Shown: in pieces, positions 41,094 to 49,735 of the stretch
How the letters are laid out: each line of letters begins with the position of its first letter
How positions within the stretch are numbered: position 1 is the first letter of the stretch
Source of the DNA: Pseudomonas guariconensis
GTDB lineage: Bacteria; Pseudomonadota; Gammaproteobacteria; Pseudomonadales; Pseudomonadaceae
Assembly (NCBI RefSeq): GCF_900102675.1
Contig: NZ_FMYX01000009.1
Coordinates: forward strand, 165,876-229,875
Length of the DNA stretch: 64,000 nt
Reading direction: 5' to 3'
The notes under the pieces: generated by a model
What the model was told of the DNA's origin: nothing
The model's input: only the letters and a program-made list of their open reading frames with translations
Databases searched by the model: none
Program-made: the position numbers and the translations under genes

Positions 41094-41837
41094 GTGAGCT
41101 GGGAAAAAGTCGGGAAAGCCCTCGTGGGCGTGCTGGTCGTCGCGACCTCGGTTGCTGCGCTGTCTGTGGCGCTCAAGGACGACAGCGGTCTTGAGGCGCG
41201 TCTGACCTACGCCTACCTGACCTATCCGAGCCAATTCAGCGAACGCATCAGCACCACCAACGATCTGCTCAAGTACGAGCGCCTGCACGCCCAGGTGAGC
41301 GCCATCGGCAAAGGCGCGTTGAACCATCAGCAGGTCGACAAGCTGGTCGACCTGGCCCAGGCGCCTTACCTGCAACTGTTCGCCAAACCCTTCGAGGCGG
41401 GGTTGGTGGACCATCGCACCGGCCTGCTCATCGAGCTGCGCAACAAGGGCCAGACGCCGCTCAAGAACGTGCACATCCGTCTGCCAGCCAAGGGGCTGGT
41501 ACAGATTCGCGACGACGCCGGCAACGACAACATCCTCCAGGCGCCGACCAGCACGATCGATATCGACGCGATCGGGCGGGAAGGGGCGTGCAAGGTGTGG
41601 GTGTACTTCGACTCCGACTACTCATTGATTCGCCAGGGCGGGATCAGCATTCGCCATGCCGGCGGGGCGGCGGATGTGCAGGTGTACCGGGAACTGGTGG
41701 GGTTCCCGGCCTGGGTCGGGCGCTATAGCCGCGAGGTCAGTGTGCTGGTGGCGGGGCTGGCGGTGGCTGTGCTGGGGTTGTGTGCTGTGTGCCTGAGGCA
41801 GCGGCGCAAGCTGGCGCGTCTTCGCAAGGCTGTCTGA
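41094..41837 (+). CDS. Hypothetical protein with two membrane segments
   Basis: 247-aa protein, not recognised. GTG start (SWEKVGKALVG follows) with AAAAGGAA 7 nt upstream. One N-terminal membrane helix (residues about 7-26, VGVLVVATSVAALSVAL) and one near the C-terminus (about 218-237, VLVAGLAVAVLGLCAV) bracket a mixed, probably periplasmic domain of about 190 residues with beta-rich IELRNKGQTPLKNVHIRLP, similar in look to Ig-like or CARDB-type folds. Ends with a basic tail. Not obviously linked to steroid genes; no dyad upstream. Confidence 0.7.
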   Translation: MSWEKVGKALVGVLVVATSVAALSVALKDDSGLEARLTYAYLTYPSQFSERISTTNDLLKYERLHAQVSAIGKGALNHQQVDKLVDLAQAPYLQLFAKPFEAGLVDHRTGLLIELRNKGQTPLKNVHIRLPAKGLVQIRDDAGNDNILQAPTSTIDIDAIGREGACKVWVYFDSDYSLIRQGGISIRHAGGAADVQVYRELVGFPAWVGRYSREVSVLVAGLAVAVLGLCAVCLRQRRKLARLRKAV

Positions 41838-41850
41838 TTCGCGGCGCCTG

Positions 41851-41965
41851 CTTCGCGGGTAAACCCGCTTCCACAAGGGCTGTTCCGAGCCCGCTTCTTG
41901 GGTGAGCCCACTCCCACTGGCACCAGCGCACGCCGTGTGGGAGCGGGTTTACCCGCGAATCGGCC
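41851..41965. repeat. Inverted pair of REP elements
   Basis: CTTCGCGGGTAAACCCGCTT (41851-41870) and, in opposite orientation, GGGAGCGGGTTTACCCGCGA (41939-41958), separated by about 70 nt, lying between convergent genes. A typical REP pair of the putida group. Confidence 0.8.
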
Positions 41966-41980
41966 GCTACCGGCACACAC

Positions 41981-42133
41981 TCATATGTAGCCGATCAACA
42001 ACAACACCAACAGCACGACCAGCACCACGCCGATGATGCCGGAAGGGCCGTAGCCCCAGGCGCGAGAGTGGGGGAACACAGGCAAACCACCAATCAACAG
42101 CAGGATCAGGATGATGATGAGGATCGTGACCAT
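41981..42133 (-). CDS. Small DUF3309-type membrane protein
   Basis: 50-residue protein, too short for usual gene cut-offs. MVTILIIILILLLIGGLPVF is one hydrophobic helix, PHSRAWGYGPSGIIG a conserved turn, and VVLVVLLVLLLIGYI a second helix ending at the stop. The pattern of PHSRxWGYGPSG between two Leu/Ile/Val helices is that of DUF3309. Role unknown; such genes are common in Pseudomonas and often stress-linked. Confidence 0.8.
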   Translation of the reverse strand: MVTILIIILILLLIGGLPVFPHSRAWGYGPSGIIGVVLVVLLVLLLIGYI

Positions 42134-42242
42134 GGTTGAATCCTTGCGTCAGTGGATGGGAAGGGGCCCGGCAATGTTGGCCTCTTGTTAAGTCCGACTG
42201 TTGCGTGAACGCAAAGATTCCATCGAATCCCGGATCTTCGCT

Positions 42243-42785
42243 TCAGGTGTTTTCCTCGTGCAGGTCCAGGCTCTGGCGCAGCAGCTCGAGCATGGCACTG
42301 CGCAGCGCCTCGGGCGCCTGAACGCGGATCGCGCCAGCCTGGGACAGCAGCCAGCCCATCAGCGTGGCGTTGTCCTGCACTGTGGCGGTGAGTTGGGCGC
42401 CGCCATCGGGCAGCGCGTTCAGGCGCATGTCCGCGGCCAAAGGCTGTCGTTGCAGGCGCAGGGCCAGGGCATCGTCGACCCAGGCCTGCAATTGCACCGA
42501 TGGTGCGCTGGCCAGCTCGTTCGGTTGCAGAGGGCGAACCTCGCCCAGGGTCAGGCCCGGCTTCCAGTGCCAGCCATAGGGCATGCCTTTGGCATTGCAT
42601 TGCAATGGGAACAGGGTCGCCAGTTCGTTGAGGTCGCGTTCGACCGTGCGCTTGGTGGTCTTGTGGCCGATCCTGGCCAGTGCCGCTTGTAATTGGGTGG
42701 CGCTCATGCCGGGGTGACGATGGGGCAGCAGGTTGAGCAGCTGCCATTGGCGAGCGACGGTGTGGCGGGTGGTATGGCTGGGCAA
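42243..42785 (-). CDS. WYL-family-like regulator lacking the central WYL domain
   Basis: 180-aa protein. The N-terminal winged helix (residues 9-62, MSATQLQAALARIGHKTTKR followed by TVERDLNEL) and the C-terminal WCX-like part (LQAWVDDALALRLQRQPLAA, then the end LRSAMLELLRQSLDLHEE) are those of YafY/WYL regulators, which usually have about 300 residues. The roughly 100 residues with the WYL signature between them are missing, with the join near residues 85-98. No frameshift or stop remnant is visible, so it is either a natural short form or an in-frame deletion. Targets unknown. Confidence 0.7.
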   Translation of the reverse strand: MPSHTTRHTVARQWQLLNLLPHRHPGMSATQLQAALARIGHKTTKRTVERDLNELATLFPLQCNAKGMPYGWHWKPGLTLGEVRPLQPNELASAPSVQLQAWVDDALALRLQRQPLAADMRLNALPDGGAQLTATVQDNATLMGWLLSQAGAIRVQAPEALRSAMLELLRQSLDLHEENT

Positions 42786-42984
42786 CGCGGCATCCTTGTC
42801 GGGCAGTAGGCTGATCGCTCAGGTAGTGGCGATTGGCTATGCCGGGAAGCATACACAAGCTGGCAGATCGGATCCAACTTGTGGCGATGGCGGCGGGGGC
42901 GATATGGGCTGAGGGTTTGGGGCCGTTGTGCGGCCCATCGAAGGCGTCCGCCAATTTCTAGGGGAGGCTACGCCGTCCTTGTGC

Positions 42985-43893
42985 TTACGCCAGGCTTTCG
43001 CACAGCCCCTCGATGAAGGCTTGCTCGGCCCTGCTCATGCGCTGGTCGCGGTTCCATAGCAGGTGCACATCCACGTCGGCGATGCCGTCGAGCGGCGGCA
43101 GTTTCCACAGCAGTCCGGCGGCCACGTCCTCCTGCACACCATGTTCGGGCAGGCAGCCGATGCCGAACCCGGCGATCACCAACCGGCGCACTTCCTCGAA
43201 GCTGGGCGAGGAGGCGACGATGCGGCCGGTGAAGCCTTGCTGGTCACGGAAGATGGTCAACGGCGAGAGCATGCCGCCGATCTGGTCGCTGCTGAAACTG
43301 ACGAAATTCTCCTGCTTGAGGTTGCCCTCCAACTGCCCGAACAAGCGATGGTGCTTGCCGCAGAAAAATGCATAGCGCTGGCGCTGGAGCAGACGCTGCT
43401 CGAGGCGGGCATGGCGGTGGCGGCTCAGGCTCAGGCCGGCGGTGGCGGTCTTTTCCTGCAGCGCGGCGACGATGTCGGTGCTGCGCATCACCTCAATCTC
43501 CATCTCCACCCGCGGGTACTGCTGGTGAAAGCGCGCCAGGAAGTCATCGAAGCGCTGACAGCACAAGCGGCTGATCATCAGCAGGCGTACCTTGCCGACC
43601 ACCTCCGCGCTCGGCTGCTCCAGCAGCCCGCTGATCTGCGCGACCTGCCCATACACTTCGCCCGACAGCTCGAACAAGCGCTCGCCCACCTCGGTGAGCA
43701 CGAAGCGTGGTCCGCGGCGGGCGATCAGCGGGCGACCGAGCTGCTCTTCCAGGCGCTTGAGCGCCTGGCTCACCGCCGGTTGGGTCAGGTGCAGGCGCGC
43801 TGCGGCGCGGCTGATGGAGAGCTCCTGGCCGATCACCCGGAAGGTGCGCAGCAGGTTCCAGTCGAGGCGGTCGTTGAAGGGGCGGTTGGGCAT
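42985..43893 (-). CDS. LysR-family transcriptional regulator
   Basis: 302 aa. N-terminal winged helix (LLRTFRVIGQELSISRAAAR, then LHLTQPAVSQALKRLEEQLG, residues 14-53) and a C-terminal effector domain. It lies 61 nt after the MocR-type gene on the same strand. No divergent target gene: its upstream neighbour is co-directional. Function unknown; may be a global or remotely acting regulator. Confidence 0.85.
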   Translation of the reverse strand: MPNRPFNDRLDWNLLRTFRVIGQELSISRAAARLHLTQPAVSQALKRLEEQLGRPLIARRGPRFVLTEVGERLFELSGEVYGQVAQISGLLEQPSAEVVGKVRLLMISRLCCQRFDDFLARFHQQYPRVEMEIEVMRSTDIVAALQEKTATAGLSLSRHRHARLEQRLLQRQRYAFFCGKHHRLFGQLEGNLKQENFVSFSSDQIGGMLSPLTIFRDQQGFTGRIVASSPSFEEVRRLVIAGFGIGCLPEHGVQEDVAAGLLWKLPPLDGIADVDVHLLWNRDQRMSRAEQAFIEGLCESLA

Positions 43894-43954
43894 GGTGGGG
43901 TTCGATGATCAACGGGAGAGACTTGAGTTTAGCGGCGCGTGGCAGGGCCGGGGG

Positions 43955-45379
43955 CTACAGCCCGCCCCGGCGCACATGCTTGACCAGCACCTTCTCCAGC
44001 AATTCCCACATGGCCGGCTCGGTGCTGAAGGCCACGTTGAAGCGCATCCAGCCGGTGGCCTTGGCGTCGACCATGAACAACTGGCCGGGCCCGAGCATGA
44101 TGCCTTGCTCCAAGGCATCGTCCAGCAGCGCGGCGCTGTCCGGGATGGCGGGATGGCGGGTCCAGATGTACATGCCTTCGTCGGACTCGGTGAACAGCTC
44201 GAAGCCCAGCCGATGCAGGTGCCGGCCAACTTCCTGGTGGGCTTCGGCCAGGCGTTGGCGCAGGCGCTTGAGGTGCTTGCGCCAGCGGCCGTCGATGATG
44301 GCTGCATACACCACGCGCTCCATCACCTGGGAGGTGGTGAGCCCAGAGCGCATCTTCAGGTGCAGCAGCTGTTGCATGAGTTCAGGGTTTGCCAGCAGGT
44401 AGCCGACCCGCACATTAGGCGAGATGCTCTTGGAGTAGCTGCCCACGTACACCACCTGTTGCAGGTGATCGAGGCTGGCAAGGCAAGGTTGCGGCTCGGC
44501 GATCATGTCGGCGTACAGGTTGTTCTCCACCAGACGCAAGCCATGGCGGGTGGCCAGTTGCAGCAGGCGATGCAACTGGGGCAGAGGTGTACGCGAACAG
44601 GTGGGGCTGTGCAGGTGCGGCTGGGTGAAGAACGCCGTGGGTCGGTGATGGGCGAGCAGGCGCTCCAGGTGGTCCAGGTCGTAGCCGGCCGGGGTGCGCG
44701 GCACGCCCAGCAGGGTTGCGCCCTGGGTGCGCAGGATACTCATCAGGTTGGGGTAGCTGGGGTCGTCCACCAGCACCACATCGCCTGGACGTACCAGGGT
44801 GCGCACGGCCAGGTCCAAGGCTTGGCTGGCGCCGTGGGTGAGCATCAACTGTGCAGGATTGGCGACGATCGACAGCTCTTGTTGCAGGTTCTGCGCGGTC
44901 AGCACACGCAGCTCGGGCAGGCCCATGGGGTCGCCATAGCCGGACAGTTCCAGGGGGCTGCCGGCCACCTGGCGCAGGCCACGACGCAGGCCGTCTTCGT
45001 ACATCCAGTCGTTGGGTAGCCAGCCGCAGCCGGGTTTGTACGGCAACTGGCGGGTTTCGAAGATCTGTTGCAGATACCACTCGGAGTTGAACGTCGGCCG
45101 GGTGGTGTCGGCCTCCTGATGCTGGGTGTCGAGCAACTCGCTCGCTGCACGGTTGACGAAGAACCCCGCGTTGCCGCGACTGACCAGCAGGCCTTGGGCC
45201 ACCAAGCGGTCATAGGCTTCGACCACGGTGAACGTGCTCACCGAGTAGGTGGCGGCGAAGGCGCGGATCGACGGCACCTTGGCGCCAGGCTTGAGGGTCT
45301 GCTTGTCGATCAGCTCGCGCAATCCATCGATGATCTGGTTGACCAGCGGCGTGGAAGAGTCGGGGTGTAGTTGCAGCAT
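43955..45379 (-). CDS. MocR/GabR-type regulator (GntR HTH + aminotransferase domain)
   Basis: 474 aa. GntR winged helix at residues 6-80 (GAKVPSIRAFAATYSVSTFT), joined to a fold-type I PLP aminotransferase domain with candidate PLP lysine K317 in GSYSKSISPNVR. Start ATG 45379 with GAAGG upstream; a longer reading from 45484 lacks support. Divergent across 440 nt from a GabP-like amino-acid permease, which is probably its target, as GabR controls GABA genes in other bacteria. Effector not known. Confidence 0.85.
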   Translation of the reverse strand: MLQLHPDSSTPLVNQIIDGLRELIDKQTLKPGAKVPSIRAFAATYSVSTFTVVEAYDRLVAQGLLVSRGNAGFFVNRAASELLDTQHQEADTTRPTFNSEWYLQQIFETRQLPYKPGCGWLPNDWMYEDGLRRGLRQVAGSPLELSGYGDPMGLPELRVLTAQNLQQELSIVANPAQLMLTHGASQALDLAVRTLVRPGDVVLVDDPSYPNLMSILRTQGATLLGVPRTPAGYDLDHLERLLAHHRPTAFFTQPHLHSPTCSRTPLPQLHRLLQLATRHGLRLVENNLYADMIAEPQPCLASLDHLQQVVYVGSYSKSISPNVRVGYLLANPELMQQLLHLKMRSGLTTSQVMERVVYAAIIDGRWRKHLKRLRQRLAEAHQEVGRHLHRLGFELFTESDEGMYIWTRHPAIPDSAALLDDALEQGIMLGPGQLFMVDAKATGWMRFNVAFSTEPAMWELLEKVLVKHVRRGGL

Positions 45380-45818
45380 TCGGGTGCCTTCAGGGGTGCG
45401 TATCGCCAAGCGCCTGCAGGGTGTTGCGGGTGTATTGCATTGGCGGCCTGTACAGTGCAGTGCGTATTTCGTGCCACTGTGCATGGCTCTGGGTGGCAGA
45501 CATTTTTACATTACGTGTCAGTTATCGCCACCAGCGTACATGTCAGCGTCATGCACAATCACAAATTCGCTGCTTTGCCGTCGAGGTTTGCCTCGCACCT
45601 TCATTTCGTCGCACCGAGCCGTTGCCGCTCGGCCAGCACAGGTTTCAGTTCGTCCGGGGGCCAGCCTTCGGACGCGTAAGCAGGCCGCCATGGAAGGCCT
45701 GCGTGTGCCCCAGAGCACACCTTCCTGCCCGCATAAGTACTGATGTTAGGTGAGACCGATAGCCATCGGGGTTTCACAGTTTTTCCTTGGATAAAAAGAA
45801 GCACGGGGTACACAACTG
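45380..45818. other. 439-nt divergent intergenic region, MocR/permease
   Basis: No credible gene. Near the MocR start lies an inverted pair ACAGTG (45452-45457) / CACTGT (45475-45480), a possible operator. The rest is unremarkable; the permease has only a weak SD. Confidence 0.45.
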
Positions 45819-47228
45819 ATGGACGCAACATCCACATCCACCACCGCGAAGGGAGCGCACGAGAGCAAACTCAGTGCCTCGCTCAAGTCGCGCCACCTGA
45901 CGATGATGTCGATCGCCGGGGTCATCGGCGGCGCCTTGTTCGTCGGTTCCGGCAGCGTGATCCACAGCGCCGGACCTGCTGCGGTCCTGGCCTACCTGGC
46001 CGGCGGCATCCTGGTGGTGCTGATCATGCGCATGCTCGGCGAGATGGCGACTTCCTCGCCGGACACTGGCTCGTTCTCTACCTACGCCGACCGCGCCATC
46101 GGCCGCTGGGCCGGTTTCACCATCGGCTGGCTGTACTGGTGGTACTGGGTCATCCTGATGGCCTGGGAAGCCTACGTGGCGGGCAAGATCCTGCATGGCT
46201 GGTTCCCTGGCGTCAGTGTCAACGTGTTCGTGCTGGCCACGACCTTGGTGCTGATCACGGTCAACTTCTTCAACGTCAAGCACTACGGCGAGTTCGAGTT
46301 CTGGTTCGCGCTGATCAAGGTGGTGGCGATCGTCTGCTTCCTGACCGTGTGCACCGCGGCGGTGTTCAACATCTGGCAGTTCGGTGAAGTGCGTGGCATG
46401 AGCCACCTGACCGCCGAAGGCTTCATGCCCAATGGCATCACCACGGTGATCGGAGCGCTGCTGGGGGTGATGTTCGCCTTCCTGGGCGCGGAGATCGTGA
46501 CCATCGCGGCGTCCGAAGCCAAGGATCCGTCCACCCAGATCGTCAAGGCGACCAACTCGGTGGTCTGGCGTGTGTGCCTGTTCTATGTGGGTTCGATCTT
46601 CCTGATCGTCTGTCTGGTGCCGTGGAACGACCCGCACCTGGGTGAGTCCGGCTACGGCGCCTACCGTCGTACCCTGGAGCTGCTGGGTGTGCCGTACGCC
46701 GAGCTGTTGATGAACTTCGTGGTGCTGACCTCGGTGAGCAGCTGCCTGATCTCCGGCCACTACACCGCCTCGCGCATGCTGTTCTCCCTGGGCCAGCGTG
46801 GCGATGCACCGTCGATGTTCAAGATCACCCGCGCCGGTACCGGCGTGCCGGTGTACGCGATCATGGGCTCGTGCGTGGTGGCGATCTTCTGCGCGCTGAT
46901 CAACTTCAGCGAGACCCTGCGTCCGAAGGACGTGCTGGAAACCCTGATGAACACCACCGGCATGATTGCCCTGCTGGTGTACCTGGTGATCGCCTTCTCG
47001 CAGCTGCGCATGCGTCGCAAGCTTCAGGCCGAAGGCAAGGAGATCCGCCTGAAGATGTGGCTGTTCCCGTGGCTGACCTACCTGGTGATCGCCTTCATCG
47101 TGGCGGCCCTGGTGACCATGGCGTTCATGCCTGACTACCAGATCCTGGTGATCTCCACCGGTATCGCTGCGGCCATCGTGGTGGCCATGGGCGTGGTGCA
47201 CCAGATCCGTACCGGCAACCGCCACTAA
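45819..47228 (+). CDS. Amino-acid/GABA permease, APC family
   Basis: 469-aa inner-membrane transporter with about 12 hydrophobic segments. APC-family marks are the first helix (SIAGVIGGALFVGSGSVIHS, residues 31-50), LGEMATSSPDTGSFSTYADR (73-92) and the FAFLGAEIVTIAASEAKDP loop after TM6. GabP/AnsP-like proton symporter for GABA or a related amino acid. The divergent MocR-type regulator supports GABA or similar. Bidirectional terminator follows at 47249. Confidence 0.87.
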   Translation: MDATSTSTTAKGAHESKLSASLKSRHLTMMSIAGVIGGALFVGSGSVIHSAGPAAVLAYLAGGILVVLIMRMLGEMATSSPDTGSFSTYADRAIGRWAGFTIGWLYWWYWVILMAWEAYVAGKILHGWFPGVSVNVFVLATTLVLITVNFFNVKHYGEFEFWFALIKVVAIVCFLTVCTAAVFNIWQFGEVRGMSHLTAEGFMPNGITTVIGALLGVMFAFLGAEIVTIAASEAKDPSTQIVKATNSVVWRVCLFYVGSIFLIVCLVPWNDPHLGESGYGAYRRTLELLGVPYAELLMNFVVLTSVSSCLISGHYTASRMLFSLGQRGDAPSMFKITRAGTGVPVYAIMGSCVVAIFCALINFSETLRPKDVLETLMNTTGMIALLVYLVIAFSQLRMRRKLQAEGKEIRLKMWLFPWLTYLVIAFIVAALVTMAFMPDYQILVISTGIAAAIVVAMGVVHQIRTGNRH

Positions 47229-47248
47229 GGCGTTCTTGCTGCATGACG

Positions 47249-47287
47249 CGGCCGGCTCCCCTCGGGGACCCGGCCGTTTTCATTTTT
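47249..47287. terminator. Terminator between permease and FecR gene
   Basis: CGGCCGG (47249-47255) pairs with CCGGCCG (47270-47276), with an inner CCCC/GGGG stem; TTTTCATTTTT follows. The FecR coding sequence ends at 47280 on the other strand, inside the T tract. Confidence 0.85.
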
Positions 47288-48029
47288 GCGCGTCCGACCG
47301 GCTCACCACGGTCAGCCAGCGGGTGTAGGTGTCTACTTTGATGGGCAGCTCGGCGCGCAGCTCGGCCAGGGCCTGGTCGCTGTCGTCCAAGGGCAGGTCG
47401 CGCCAGACCCGCAGGCCTTGTAACGCCTCGGCGTCGAACCACAGCAATCCCTGACGGTGACGGGCCAGGCGCTCCAGGGTCTCGCTCAGGGGCTGGCCGT
47501 CTGCGGGCAGGCGCTGCAGATGCCAGGCCGCCTGCAAGGTGCCGCTGTCCACGCTCCCCAGGGTGCCGGGGCCGCTGGCCTCCAAGCGCAAGTGCTGGCC
47601 TTCGTGCAATGACAAATGGCCGCTGTCGCCCTCGAGGTCGGCCTGGCCTCGCAGCACACTGACCTCGCTGACATCGCCCAGGCACTCGACGATCAATTGC
47701 CCCGCCAAGGGGCGCAAGGTGCCCTGGGGGGTGCTGATCCGAAAGGGGCGCGCATCGTCTGTGGCGATCTCGATCAATAGCTGGCCCTTGAGCAATTGCA
47801 GGTGCCGCTGGAGGGCATCGAATTCCACATCCACCGAAGAGCTGGCGTCTAGGGTCAGCAGGCTGCCGTCTTCGAGCTTGCGGGTCAGGCGGTGCTGGCT
47901 GTCGGTGGCAAGGTCGGCCAGCTCGAAGCCTTGGCCCATCCACGGAGAGGCGAGCAGGGCGGAGGCCGCCACCAGGGCCACGATGGCCAGGGGCAGGGCA
48001 AGGCGTGGAAACAGGCGGGGTGGGATCAT
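47280..48029 (-). CDS. FecR-like protein without the cytoplasmic domain, orphan
   Basis: 249 aa. Begins with a membrane segment (LALPLAIVALVAASALLAS, residues 10-28), then the periplasmic FecR domain (DGSLLTLDASSSVDVEFDAL, GQLLIEIATDDARPFRISTP) and the C-terminal secretin/TonB-short-like part. Standard FecR proteins have about 320 residues with an 80-residue cytoplasmic anti-sigma segment first; here an in-frame stop about 28 nt upstream rules that out. No sigma factor or TonB receptor gene is next to it, so it is probably a remnant of a cell-surface signalling system or a repurposed sensor. Weak SD. Confidence 0.75.
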   Translation of the reverse strand: MIPPRLFPRLALPLAIVALVAASALLASPWMGQGFELADLATDSQHRLTRKLEDGSLLTLDASSSVDVEFDALQRHLQLLKGQLLIEIATDDARPFRISTPQGTLRPLAGQLIVECLGDVSEVSVLRGQADLEGDSGHLSLHEGQHLRLEASGPGTLGSVDSGTLQAAWHLQRLPADGQPLSETLERLARHRQGLLWFDAEALQGLRVWRDLPLDDSDQALAELRAELPIKVDTYTRWLTVVSRSDAQK

Positions 48030-48103
48030 GGGTGTGGGGCGTATTTCCGGCTGAGCTCAGTTCAAGCATAGCCCCCCTGCGCAAGCCCAGGCCCTGCGCG
48101 GCG

Positions 48104-49024
48104 TCAGTGGTCTGGCGGGTCTTCGTGCTGGCGGCGATAGGCGCCGGGTTGCACGCCCACGGCCTTGGCGAACGCCCGGGTGAAGGCCGCCACCGATTGA
48201 TACCCCACCTGGGCCCCGACTTGCTCCACGGTATTGCCGGCCTTGAGCAATTGACAGGCATGGCGCATGCGCAGCGCCAGCAGCACCTGGCCTGGCGATT
48301 GGCCGGCCAGATCGTTGAAGCGTTTGAAGAATGCCGATCGCGAAAGGCCCGTGCAGGCGGCCATGCTTTCCAGCGTCCATGCCTGGCCTGGGCTGGCGAT
48401 CAGTTGCTCCAGCAGCGTGGCGAAGGCTGGCTGGCGGGCGAGGGCGACCAGCCCGTGCAAGGTCTCCCCGGCATGCACCTGCTGGCGCAACACGTACAGG
48501 AACAACAGATGAGTCAGGCGCTCGAGCAACGTCTGCGAGGGCGCGGGTGAGCGGCGGCACTCTGCCAGGATCAACTCGAACAACGCCCGCGCGGCATGCC
48601 CGGCCGGGTCATCGGCGCGCAGCAGGATCCAGTCGGCCAGGCCGTCGACGATCAGCGTCGACAGCCCCGATTGAAAGTGAAAGAACCCACACACCAACCC
48701 GACGCCTTCCTCGGCCTGGCTGTCCAGAGGCTGCATGGGCTGTCGCGGCTGAGCGCAGGCGCTGGCCGGGTCGGCATCGCTGGAAAGCCGGTAGCTCAGG
48801 TCGCGCAGCAGGAACACCGCATCGCCACGTTCCAGGCGCACGGCCTCGGGATGGCCGTCGACATGCAGCCAGCAATGCCCCTGCACCACCAGGTGGAAAC
48901 TGGCTCGGCCCATCCCCTGGGTGCTGGCATGCCAGCCGCCACAGTAGCGGCCCACATGGAACAGGCTGGCATCGAGCTCCAGGCGCTCTAATAACCAATC
49001 GACAAGATGGCTGGATGAAATCAT
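48104..49024 (-). CDS. AraC-family regulator with cupin sensor
   Basis: 306 aa. N-terminal cupin-type sensor (FHLVVQGHCWLHVDG, residues 43-57, and ERGDAVFLLRDLSYRLS) and C-terminal double helix-turn-helix (SMAACTGLSRSAFFKRFNDL from about 228; VGAQVGYQSVAAFTRAFAKA from about 272). Divergent from the AhpD-like gene, so it probably activates that operon in response to its substrate. Confidence 0.88.
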   Translation of the reverse strand: MISSSHLVDWLLERLELDASLFHVGRYCGGWHASTQGMGRASFHLVVQGHCWLHVDGHPEAVRLERGDAVFLLRDLSYRLSSDADPASACAQPRQPMQPLDSQAEEGVGLVCGFFHFQSGLSTLIVDGLADWILLRADDPAGHAARALFELILAECRRSPAPSQTLLERLTHLLFLYVLRQQVHAGETLHGLVALARQPAFATLLEQLIASPGQAWTLESMAACTGLSRSAFFKRFNDLAGQSPGQVLLALRMRHACQLLKAGNTVEQVGAQVGYQSVAAFTRAFAKAVGVQPGAYRRQHEDPPDH

Positions 49025-49126
49025 CTAATGCAAAGACTCAGGAGCAAGGAAAGGCGACTGATGAATATGGAGGGGAATTCTTATAACCAACAGACTATAA
49101 GCACACCTACCCAAGGAGACCACTCC

Positions 49127-49687
49127 ATGACATCGCGCATTACTCTACACACTCTGCAAAGCGCCCCGGAAGCGGCACGGCCTTTCCTGGAAAACGCCCT
49201 GAAGAACTCAGGCTTCATCCCCAACTTGCTGGGCGTGCTGGCCAATGCGCCGGCGGCCTTGGAAACCTACGTGACTGTCTCGGCACTCAATGGCAAGGCC
49301 GAGCTGACCCTGGCTGAGCGCGAAGTGGTGCAGTTGATCGCCGCGACCGAGCATGGCTGCGACTTCTGCGTCGCCGGTCACACCGCTGTGGCGCTGAACA
49401 AGGCCAAGCTGCCTCAGGAAGTGGTCGACGCCCTGCGTGCCCGCGGCGAGCTGCCCAATGCCCGGTACGAAGCCCTGGCCGCGTTCACCCGCGAAGTGAT
49501 CGCCACCCGTGGCAACGTCAGTGAGGCTACCTACGGCGCTCTGCGCGAGGCCGGCTACAGCGAAGGCAACGCCCTGGAAGCGATTCTCGGCGTGAGCCTC
49601 GCGACCCTGTGCAACTTTGCTAATGTGTTCGCCCAGACGCCGCTCAATGACGAGCTGGGCCAATACCGCTGGCAGCCTTCGGCCTGA
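49127..49687 (+). CDS. AhpD/carboxymuconolactone decarboxylase-family protein
   Basis: 186-aa alkylhydroperoxidase-like protein with the redox motif C-x2-C and His in EHGCDFCVAGHTAVAL (about residues 84-99). Start ATG 49127 with AAGGAG; a longer reading from 49028 has no role. Members of this family reduce peroxides or act as small thiol redox helpers. First gene of an operon with an ACAD-fold protein and an ABC importer, so it may protect against peroxide made by flavin oxidation of the imported compound. Confidence 0.85.
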   Translation: MTSRITLHTLQSAPEAARPFLENALKNSGFIPNLLGVLANAPAALETYVTVSALNGKAELTLAEREVVQLIAATEHGCDFCVAGHTAVALNKAKLPQEVVDALRARGELPNARYEALAAFTREVIATRGNVSEATYGALREAGYSEGNALEAILGVSLATLCNFANVFAQTPLNDELGQYRWQPSA

Positions 49688-49735
49688 TCCGCCTGGTGCC
49701 GGCCTGGCCGGCGTTTCGAACAAAGGAGTAGGGAC

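Noticed and set aside
45452..45480. ACAGTG/CACTGT inverted pair as a MocR operator
   Set aside because: MocR-type proteins usually bind direct repeats, and the arms are only 6 nt; too weak to report as a feature of its own.
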